Of a stretch of DNA of 41,614 bases, positions 11,101 through 19,023 are shown piece after piece. Each line of letters begins with the position of its first letter. Within the stretch, counting starts at the first letter, position 1. Position numbers and translations under genes: made by a program. The notes under the pieces were generated by a model. The model had not been told where the DNA came from and did not search any database. It was given only the letters and a program-made list of their open reading frames with translations. This DNA comes from Zygnema cylindricum (taxonomy: Eukaryota; Streptophyta; Zygnematophyceae; Zygnematales; Zygnemataceae): positions 31,135 to 72,748 of the forward strand of contig JBBHKE010003568.1 in the NCBI GenBank assembly GCA_037447655.1, read 5' to 3'.

Positions 11101-12505
11101 TAAAAAAACCCTTATCATCTAATACTGATGTAGAGATAAGATTTTTGTTCAGCTCCGGAATAAACAATACATCGGAGAATGTTAATATGGATGTCTTTCC
11201 TTCCACTAACACTTTTAGATCTACCGATCCTACAAGAGTAGTGGTGACTATCCTCCCATCCCCGTACTCTATCTCTACGGTGGGAATCTTTCTTATCTTA
11301 GTGAACAGGTGTCTATCCTTACACATGTGCATGGAGGCACCTGAATCTACAATCCAGCCTGCTTCACCTTTCAATCCACCGTACGCACATTTCTGCCTCC
11401 GTGGAATTTCGACCTCATTTTTCGCCTCCAACTCCTCATCCAAAAGGAGCTCATCGTCCTCGTCCTCGGATTCAGCCTCAAGTACCTGTGTGACAAGGGC
11501 CTTTTTCTTTCCTCTCGAGGTACCACCGGTCTGCCCCTCCTTTAACCGAAGCTCGGTTAGCTTAGTGCACTCTGCCATATAGTGCCCCGGTTTCTTACAA
11601 AAATGACATAGTCCTTTGGGAGCCCTTGGTTCGAACTCATCGGCCGGTTTTTTCTGCTCCCTACCCCCATAGTTTCCGACCGGTTTTCGGGAATCCCTGT
11701 TCCTCCAATCAGTCGCTGTTGCCAAGGCTTGGCCACTCTTTCCTCCCCTTCGGATCTCAATTGTATTCTCTTGAACGAGGATCATTCCTACCACTGAGTT
11801 CCATATCCACCTTGAGTCAGGCAAGTCCTGCACACGGTAAACTATGTTCACGAACTCATCAGGTAACTTCATCAGTAAACAGTTAACCTTTTCTTTTTCA
11901 CTCAAATCTTTTCCCGCACTCTGTAGCTCCATGAAGAGTGTAGCAAGCTCATTGCAAAAATCCAACATATTTCCCCCTTTGTATACATACTCCTTAACTT
12001 TCTGATCAGCCAACTGTTGTTGCTGAATCGTACCACTTCGGTACATCTCTATAAGAGCCATCCAAAGATCGGATGCCCTTTCTACCTGCAAATGAGGACA
12101 TGCAAGTCCTTGAGTGAGATGGCGTAGGATGAAGTGCTTTGCCGCCATATTGTTGAAGTCCCAGGTTTCAGTATCATTCTCCTCGTTCCTCGGAATAGGT
12201 GACATGAATGCTAAACCAGTTGCTATTGGTGTGGTCGCCTCCTTCTCCTTTCCTTTGTCCACCACCTCTCCTTCCTTTGTTTCCTCCGTTGAAGGTGAAT
12301 CCTCTTTCCTGGTGAATCTGCTTCCTCCAAACCCTGGAGGAATTCCAAGACTTGATGGACGCCCCAATCGTCCACTCACTATCCCCCAAAACCTTTTTTC
12401 GCATAGAGCTCCTATCATCATACTTTCCCAGTATATGAAGCCAGTTCCATTAAAGATTGGTACCCTAGAGGGTGGGCCCATAACCTGTAACTCTGAGACC
12501 TCCAT
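8147..12505 (-). CDS. Copia gag-pol polyprotein (1452 aa, uninterrupted)
   Basis: A single open frame encodes everything needed for Ty1/Copia replication in cytoplasmic particles followed by nuclear integration. In order: gag, about residues 1-300; a CCHC zinc knuckle (CHFCKKPGHYMAEC, 300-313); aspartic protease with DSGAS at 387-391; integrase HHCC zinc finger (H519, H524, C553, C556) and catalytic D584, D647, E683 with exact D-D(35)-E spacing; reverse transcriptase with D1037 (QMDIKTAF) and YVDD at 1122-1125; RNase H with D1302, the EAEY motif at 1342-1345 and D1378. The length is normal for plant Copia gag-pol and there are no stops or frameshifts. The first ATG lies inside the 5' LTR, 20 bp before its end; a second in-frame ATG (codon 9) lies within the primer-binding site, so the true start could be either. 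The stop codon touches the polypurine tract. Confidence 0.97.
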   Translation of the reverse strand: MEVSELQVMGPPSRVPIFNGTGFIYWESMMIGALCEKRFWGIVSGRLGRPSSLGIPPGFGGSRFTRKEDSPSTEETKEGEVVDKGKEKEATTPIATGLAFMSPIPRNEENDTETWDFNNMAAKHFILRHLTQGLACPHLQVERASDLWMALIEMYRSGTIQQQQLADQKVKEYVYKGGNMLDFCNELATLFMELQSAGKDLSEKEKVNCLLMKLPDEFVNIVYRVQDLPDSRWIWNSVVGMILVQENTIEIRRGGKSGQALATATDWRNRDSRKPVGNYGGREQKKPADEFEPRAPKGLCHFCKKPGHYMAECTKLTELRLKEGQTGGTSRGKKKALVTQVLEAESEDEDDELLLDEELEAKNEVEIPRRQKCAYGGLKGEAGWIVDSGASMHMCKDRHLFTKIRKIPTVEIEYGDGRIVTTTLVGSVDLKVLVEGKTSILTFSDVLFIPELNKNLISTSVLDDKGFFTSTREGVFTASFEDDVYFIAEKGSHGMFRLILSNEKKKLYYAGVHDIMMWHKRLGHVNLDKLREMKKMGVVEGIQFSESDDISDCSGCAQGKAHRLPFPKSATYKGEKILDLVHTDIWGPAKVPSPGGKRFMMTITDDWSRYSRVYFLKNKSEAENCFRQYKAWSEKLHETPIKRVRSDNGGEYTSNQFEDFLREDGVQHQKTVPENPEQNGVAERLNRTLSDSARSMLSDKRIGKRFWAEAMNCANYLKNRVLTSAINDQTPYERWTGRKPDISHLKVFGSQVFSLDTDRSNWKLDPKGKPGYLLGYDEDVKGYRVYDLKREDIILVKHLVVMDEGKSVDPFKYTKSVKIRFESENSDDFELPNYPGFREDDILAGTNQTEKDSAVETPVTTLLEAEDVVEIDSESRDRGEAEFVRKNPREPSIPASDFEGGRRSSKRLQEKQVINKVTKLSHQDEPQTYGEAMTCPERNRWKTAINEEMASIMAADTWELVDCPPNRKPIGCKWVFKLKLNPDNTIERYKARLVAKGFTQKEGIDYEETFAPVVRFPSVRILLSLAAAEDMEVHQMDIKTAFLHGELEEEIFMRQPEGFVEEGEESKVCRLIKSLYGLKQAPRQWNKKLDEFLTGLGYIRISSDHSIYVFEDEEGLIFIAIYVDDLLVLSKSMEKINKLKTDLKGRFEMKDMGEARYILGIQVERDRKRKIIRLTQKEAIGNMLEKFQMDKANSCTTPMELKKGSEGSEEEGVIVLDEELSPDEQKFMQTIPYRQVVGSLIYFMNCTRPDLAAAVGVLSRSLNAPTKKDWEAAKRVLRYLVGTRDLWLHLGGENTDITTWSDASYGDAPMRRCTSGYVLYVGDGACCWSSKQQKVIAQSTMEAEYMASCSAVKELMWVKSLLGELGHLKSGVQKIFCDNQAAIAISANPKHHFKAKHMDIRLSFVREKVENKIISLEYRPDSEMVADMMTKPVPSPKLIFCREKCGLKLKID
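12471..12485 (-). other. Primer-binding site, half-tRNA (initiator Met) type
   Basis: Directly next to the 5' LTR. The plus strand reads GGTGGGCCCATAACC, which matches, from memory, the anticodon stem and loop of plant initiator tRNA-Met, including the CAU anticodon. Most plant Copia elements instead use the tRNA 3' end (TGGTATCAGAGC), which is absent here. The arrangement resembles Drosophila copia, whose primer is a cleaved 5' half of initiator tRNA-Met. The site also contains the second candidate gag ATG. Confidence 0.8.
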
Positions 12506-13527
12506 AAGTCCTCAGAGTGGACAGCTTCCAAGAAGCCTCTAGGATAATCCTGACCCCTTTGTGATTAAGCAAAGATAACTGCCACCCTGGCAGACAAAAA
12601 CGCTGACCAACTTCACCCCTGTGAAGACAAGACTCCCCTGAGTCGATAGCAAAAAGAATCTTTGAATTTGCTCCCCTGAGCAGTAAGTTATGGGGGGTCA
12701 AAGTTGACCTTTTATACAGAAGCTCTCTGGGAGAGGGGGTCCTATCTTCTAATTTTTCTAAGTCCTATCTCTCTCACAGACTCTATCTACTGATGTACGG
12801 AACCAATCAGAATTGAGTTCCGTACGTAAAAGTACAGCCGCCGGTGTACTTTATGTACGGACATTGTACGACATGGCCAAAATGTCGACACATGTCAAAT
12901 CCGGATTCGATGCCATGATCTTCGGAGATTCTACGATCCAACGGAATTTCGCCACGCGTCATCCGATGTGGCGATGGCCACAAACCGCCGAAATCTTCCT
13001 CCGTGATCTCGGCGCTAATCCCGGCCGTCCGATTAAATTCAGATTTAATCGTGGCCGTAATAAATACATGCGCGGTATTTGTTTCACTTCCGAAACAAAT
13101 GCGCGGTATTGATTCGTAATCCGTACTATCATTCGTACCGGATCTATGCATCCCGTAAATCGTAACAGTTAAATGAATTATCGTATGTATTCTAATTTAT
13201 ATAATTATCAAACTACATAGTACGTAATACTACTGCTAGATCTAACGGCTAAGGCTACCGGCTATTTCCTATCTGCCGGCCGGTAGGTACAAGGATCAAA
13301 TCCTGCCGCCGGCACATTCCTTTTAAATAAATAAATAAATCCTAGTATAAAATTCCCGTAAACCTCAGGATAGCCAAGGTAGCCATGGCTCTAGCTTCCT
13401 CTCCAATTTCTCAGTGACTGCGACAAGTTTGAGATTTGGAGAGAGAAGTTAGAGGTAGACTGCCTCGGCTTCTTTCTATATTTCTATTCAGACCTAGAAA
13501 ATACTAATAAAACCATTAGTTTCTACA
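12486..13527 (-). repeat. Copia 5' LTR (1042 bp)
   Basis: The upstream LTR in element orientation, TGTAGAAACTAATGG...GAGTTACA, ending at the ACAGA duplication on the right. It is about 99.5 percent identical to 7093-8133 by eye. It contains the promoter (see the TATA entry), an inverted pair of TTGACC motifs and two conserved hairpin dyads. The last 20 bp before the primer-binding site encode the first residues of gag-pol if the first ATG is used. Confidence 0.96.
12708..12716 (-). promoter_or_regulatory. TATA box of the Copia 5' LTR
   Basis: TATAAAAGG on the minus strand, about 220 bp upstream of the internal region, is the best TATA-like match in the LTR. Transcription would begin about 30 bp downstream, near 12680, leaving an R-U5 leader of about 190 bp. 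Two inverted W-box cores (GGTCAA and TTGACC, 12696-12709) overlap its downstream edge. Prediction from sequence only. Confidence 0.6.
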
Positions 13528-13532
13528 ACAGA
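13528..13532. repeat. Target-site duplication of the Copia element, right copy (ACAGA)
   Basis: ACAGA follows the terminal CA of the right LTR and matches 7088-7092 exactly. The satellite monomer resumes in register directly after it. Confidence 0.95.
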
Positions 13533-14790
13533 AACAATTAGCACTAACAAAAATTATAACCTAACTTACACAAAGTGTTAGCGCCAACAGGAATTGTTAT
13601 CTAAACTACACAAACTATTAGCGCTAACAACAACTGTTTTCTAAATTACACAAATTGTTAGCGCTAACAGGAATTGTTACCTTACTTACACAAACTGTTA
13701 GCGCTAAAATAGTAGTAACCTAGCTTACACAAAATGTAATTGCTAAAAGGAATTGTTACCTAACTTACACAAATTGTTAGCGCTAAAAAGAATTGTTACC
13801 AAAATTACACAAACTGTTAGCGCTAACAAGAATTTTTATCTAAATAACACGAACTGTTAGCGCTAACAAGATTTTTTACCTAACTTACACAAACTGTTAG
13901 CGCTAACAAGAATTGTTACCTAACTTACATAAACTGTTAGCGCTAACATCAATTGTTATATAAATTACACAAATTGTTAGCGCTAACAAGAATTATTATC
14001 TAAATAACATGAACTGTTAGCGCTAACAATATTTTTTACCTAACTTACGCAAACTGTTAGCGATAACAAGAATTGTTACCTAAATTACACAAACAGTTAG
14101 CGCTAACAAGAATTATTATCTAAATAACACGAAATGTTAGCGCTAACAGGAATTGTTACTTAACTTACATAAACAGTTAGCGCTAACAAGAATTGTTACC
14201 TAACTTACACAAATTTTTAGCGCTAAAAAGAATTATTACCAAAAATACACAAACTGTTAGCGCTAACAGGAATTGTTACCTAACTTACTCAAACAATTAG
14301 CACTAAAAAGAATTATATCCTAACTTACACAAAGTGTGAGCGCTAATAGGAATTGTTATCTAAATTACACAAACAGTTAGCGCTAACAACAATTAATATT
14401 TAAATAACATGAAATGTTAGCGCTAACAGGAATTGTTACCTAACTTACACTAACTGTTAGCGCAAACAACAATTGTTTTATAAATTACACAAACTGTTAG
14501 AGCTAACAGGAATTGTAACCTAACTTTTTAAAATTGTTAGCGCTAACAAGAATTGTAACCTAACTTACACAAACTGTTAGCGCTAACAAGTTTAGTTACC
14601 TAATTAATTGTAACTGTAAGCGCTAACACGAATTGTTTCCTAACTTATAGAAACTGTTAGCGCTACCAAGAATTGTTTTGTAAATTACACAAACTGTTAG
14701 GCTAACACGAATTATAACCCAACTTACACTAAGTGTTAGTGCTAACAGGATTTGTTATCTAAATTACAGAAACTCTTAGCGCTAACAATT
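13533..14790 (+). repeat. Family A satellite, forward arm, continued
   Basis: About 31 monomers of 40 bp in the same orientation as 229-7087, mostly with the perfect GTTAGCGCTAAC core. The last recognisable forward monomer ends with CTTAGCGCTAACAATT at about 14790. No gene is present. Confidence 0.95.
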
Positions 14791-14808
14791 TACTCAATTA
14801 CTCTATAA
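14791..14808. other. Orientation-switch junction between satellite arms
   Basis: The sequence TACTCAATTACTCTATAA separates forward monomers (to 14790) from monomers read on the opposite strand (from 14809, AGTAACAATTCTTG). The spacer does not match either satellite family well. It marks a head-to-head inversion breakpoint, or the centre of an inverted duplication. Confidence 0.85.
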
Positions 14809-17800
14809 GTAACAATTCTTGTTAGCGCTAACACTTTGTGAAAGTTAGGATACAATTCCTTTTATCGCTAACAGTTTGTTTAAGTTAGGTTACAAATCTT
14901 GTTATCGCTAACAGTTTGTGTAAGTTAGGTAATAATTCTTGTTTTCGCTAACAGTTTGTGTAGTTTAGGTTACAATTCCTTTGCGCTAACAATTTGTGTA
15001 AGTTAGGTTACAATTATTGTTAGCGCTAACAGTTTGTGTAAGTAAGGTTACAATTATTGTTGGTGCTAACAGTTTGTGTAAGTTAGGTTACAATTTCTGT
15101 TAGCGCTAAAAGTTTGTGTAGTTTAGGTTACAATTCTTGTTATCGCTAACAGTTTGTGTAAGTTAAGTTACAATTTTTGTTAACGCTAACAGTTTGTGTA
15201 AGTTAGGTAACAATTCCTGTTAGCCCTAACAGTTTGTGTAGTTTAGGTAACAATTCTTGTTAGCGCTAACAGTTTGTGTAAATTAGGGTACAATTCTTGT
15301 TATCTACAATTCTTATTAGCGCTAACAATTTGTGAAAGTTAGGTTACAATTCCTGTTAGCGCTAACAGTTTGTGTTGTTTAGGTTACAATTCTTGTTAGC
15401 GCTAATCGTTTTTGTAAGTTAGGTTACAATTCTTGTTATCGCTAAAATTTTGTGTAAGTTAGGCTACAATTCTTGTTATCGCTAACAGTTTTTGTAGTTG
15501 AAGTTACAATTCTTGTTAGCGCTAATAGTTGTGTAAGTTAGGTAACAATTCATGTTAGCGCTAACAGTTTGTGTTAGTTATGTTAAAATTATTGTTAGCT
15601 CTAACAGTTTGTGTAAGTTAGGTAACAATTCATGTTAGCGTTAACTGTTTGTGTAATTTAGATAATAACTCTTATTTGCGCTAATTGTTTGTGTAATTTA
15701 AATAACAAATCGTGTTAGCGCTAACAGTTTGTGTTAGTTAGGTTATAATTATTGTTAGCTCTAATAGTTTGTGGAATTTAGACAACAATTCTTGTTAGCA
15801 TTAACAGTTTGTGTAAGTTAGGTAACAATTCCTGTTATAGCTAAAAATTTGTGTTATTTAGATAACAATTCTTGTGAGCGCTAACAGTTTGTGTAGTTTA
15901 GGTAACAATTATTGGTAGCGCTAATTTTTTGTGTAAGTTAGGTTACAATTCCTGTTAGCGCTAACAATTTGTGTAGTTTAGGTAACAATTCCTGTTAGCG
16001 CTAACAGTTTGTGTATGTTAGGTTACAATTCCTGTTATCGCTAAATAATTGTGTAAGTTAGGTTACAATTCTTGCTATCGCTAACAATTTGTGTAAGTTA
16101 GGTAACAATTCTTGTTAGCGCTAATAGTTTGTGTTAGATATGTTACAATTATTGTTAACTCTAACAATTTGTGTAGTTTAGGTAACAATTCTTGTTAGCG
16201 CTAAGAGTTTGTGTATGTTAGGTTACAATTCTTGTTATCGCTAACAAATTGTGTAAGTTAGGTTACAATTCTTGCTATCGCTAACATTTTGTGTAAGTTC
16301 GGTAACAATTCCTGTTTGCGTTAACTGTTTTTGTAATTTAGATAACAACTCCTGTTAGCGCTAATAGTTTGTGTAATTTAGATAACAATTCCTGTTAGCG
16401 CTAACAGTTTGTGTTAGTTAGGTTACAATTATTGATAGCTCTAACAGTTTGTGGAATTTAGACAACAATCCTTGTTAGCATTAACTGTATGTGTAAGTTA
16501 GGTAACGATTCCTGTTAGAGCTAAAAATTTGTGTTATTTAGATAACAATTCTTATTATCGCTAACAATTTGTGTAGTTTAGGTAACAATTCTTGGTAGCA
16601 CTAAAATTTTGTGTAGTTTAGGTTACAATTCTTGTTAGCGCTAACAATTTGTGTAAGTTAGGTTACAATTCCTGTAAGCGCTAACAGTTTGTGTAGTTTC
16701 GGTAACAATTCTTGTTATCGTTAACAGTTTGTGTAAGTTAGGTTAGAATTCATGTTAGCGCTAACAGTTTGTGTTATTTAGGTAACAATTATTGTTAGCG
16801 CTAACTGTATGTGTAAGTTAGGTTACATTTCTTGTTTGCGCTAACAGTTTGTGTAAGTTAGGTTACAATTCTTGTTATCGCTAACAGTTTGTTTAAGTTA
16901 GGTTACTATTCTTGTTATCGCTAACACTTTGTGAAAGTTAGGTATCAATTCATGTTAACGCTAACACTTTGTGTATTTAGATAACAATTCTTGTTAGCGC
17001 TAACAGTTTGTGTAAGTTAGGTTACAAATCTTGTTTGCGCTAACAGTTTGTGTAAGTTAGGTTACAATTCTTGTTATCGCTAACAGTTTGTGTAAGTTAG
17101 GTTACAATTTTTGTTAGCGCTAACAGTTTGTGTAAGTTAGGTAATAATTATTATTATCGCTAACAGTTTGTGTAAGTTAGGTTACAATTTTTGTTAGCGC
17201 TAACAGTTTGTGTAAGTTTGGTTACAATCTTGTTAGCACTAACAGTTTATGAAAGTTAGGATACAATTCATGTTAGCACAAGCAATTTATGTAGTTTAGG
17301 TAACAATTCTTGTTAGCGCTAACAGTTTGTGTAAGTTAGGTTACAATTCTTGTTATTGTAACAGTTTGTGTAAGTTAGGTTACAATTCTTGTTATCGCTA
17401 ACAGTTTGTGTAAGTTAGGTAGTAATCCATGTTAGCGCTAACAGTTTGTGTAAGTTAGGATACAATTCTTGTTAGCGCTAACAGTTTATGTAGTTTAGGT
17501 AACAATTCTTGTTTACGCTAGTAGTTTGTGTAAGCTAGGTTACAATTCTTTTTATCGCAAACAGTTTGTTTAAGTTAGGTTAAAAATCTTCTTATCGCTA
17601 ACAGTTTGTGTAAGTTAGGTAATAATTATTCTTTTCGCTAACAGTTTGTGTAGTTTAGGTTACAATTCCTTTGCGCTAACAATTTGTGTAAGTTAGGTTA
17701 CAATTATTGTTAGCGCTAACAGTTTGTGTAAGTAAGGTTACAATTATTGTTAGTGCTAACTGTTTGTGTAAGTTAGGTTACAATTTCTGTTAGCGCTAAC

Positions 17801-18373
17801 AGTTTGTGTAGTTTAGGTTACTATTCCTTTGCGCTAACAGTTTGTGTAGTTAGGTAACAATTCTTGTTACGCTAACAGATTGTGTAAGTTGGGTAAGAAT
17901 TCCTGTTAGCGCTAACAGTTTGTGTAAGTTAGGTAATATTTACTGTTAGCGCTAACAGTTTGTGTAGTTAGGTAACAATTCCTTTGCGCTAACAGTTTGT
18001 GTGAGTTAGGTCACAATTCTTGTTAGCGCTTACAGTTTGTGTAAGTTAGGTTACAATTTCTGTTGGCGCTTACAGTTTTGTTAGTTTAGGTAACAATTTT
18101 TGTTAGCCCTAACAGTTTGTGTAAGTTAGGTTACAATTCATGTTAGCGCTAACAGTTTGTTTAGTTTGAGTAACAATTCTTGTTAACGCTAACAGTTTGT
18201 GTAAGTTAGGATACAATATTTGTTATCACTAACAGTTTGTGTAATTTAGGTTACAATTTTTTTTATCGCTAACAATTTGTGTAAGTTAGGTAACAATTCT
18301 TGTTAGCGCTAACAATTTGTGTTAGTTAGGTAACAATTCATGTAAACGCTAACACTTTATGAAAGTTAGGTAA
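14809..18373 (-). repeat. Family A satellite, reverse arm, first segment
   Basis: About 89 monomers of 40 bp, now reading GTTAGCGCTAACAGTTTGTG and TAAGTTAGGTAACAATTC on the plus strand. The palindrome-breaking variant GTTATCGCTAAC and a shortened junction CCTTTGCGCTAAC (3-4 bp deleted, near 14979, 17669, 17827 and 17981) are frequent. A block around 14895-15130 recurs around 17585-17820, offset 2690 bp. No gene is visible. Confidence 0.95.
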
Positions 18374-19023
18374 TGTAGAAACTAATGGTTTTAAGTATTT
18401 TCTAGGTCTGAAAAGAAATAAAGAAGCCGAGGCAGTCTATCTCTAACTTCTCTCTCCAACTCTCAAACTTGTCGCAGTCACTGAGAAATTGGAGAGGAAG
18501 CTAGAGCCATGGCTACCTAGGCTATCCTGAGGTTTACGGGAAATTTATATTAGTTAGGGTTTATTTATTTAAAATGTATGTGCCGGCGACAGGAATTGAT
18601 CCTTGTACCTACCGGCCGGCAGACAGGAAATAGCCGGTAGCCTTAGCCGTTAAGTCTAGGATTAATGTTACGTAGTATGTAGTTTGATAATTATTTAAAT
18701 ATGTATACGTACGATAAATCATTTAACTGTAATAGATTACGGGATACATAGATCCGGTAATATATAAAGTACGGATTACGGTACGTACTAGAAATCAATA
18801 CCGCGCATTTGTTTCGTAAGTGAAACAAATACCGCGTATGTATTTATTACGGCTACGATTAAATCCTTGTTCACACCACTCAATGAGTCTTTTACTTCAC
18901 TTTAATTATATCAATCCATTCGCTCCCCCAATCCGTGAATCCATTCAAACCTCCATATTAAATCCAATTAGTAGTTACAAGCAAACTGTCTAGTACGCAC
19001 GAAACTGACTTTTCAAAACAACA
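18374..19023 (+). mobile_element. Decayed Copia-family LTR fragment with unrelated tail
   Basis: 18374-18865 is homologous to the first half of the LTR of the intact Copia, starting TGTAGAAACTAATGG and continuing collinearly with many substitutions and small indels (roughly 85-90 percent identity by eye). Homology stops at about 18865. The next 158 bp, ending TTTTCAAAACAACA, do not match that LTR. No target-site duplication is visible (GGTAA on the left, AGCGC on the right), and about 11 bp of satellite appear lost at the site. Probably an old solo LTR truncated by a rearrangement, or a recombinant LTR. The GAAACAAAT/ATTTGTTTC hairpin (18807-18830) is kept. Confidence 0.8.

Larger units (their letters stand above)
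7093..13527 (-). mobile_element. Intact, young Ty1/Copia LTR retrotransposon (6435 bp)
   Basis: A complete element on the minus strand: 5' LTR 12486-13527, primer-binding site 12471-12485, one gag-pol frame 8147-12505, polypurine tract 8134-8146, 3' LTR 7093-8133, flanked by ACAGA duplications. The domain order protease, integrase, reverse transcriptase, RNase H is diagnostic of Ty1/Copia. I count four substitutions and one 1-bp indel between the LTRs over about 1041 bp, so the insertion is recent and much younger than the satellite around it. With intact LTRs, binding sites and frame it appears to be an autonomous copy. Whether it is transcribed cannot be seen. A diverged LTR of the same family lies at 18374. 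Confidence 0.97.

Noticed and set aside
8315-12542. Plus-strand open frames across the Copia body
   Set aside because: They are antisense shadows of the intact gag-pol frame, with Ser/Leu-rich products and no domain.
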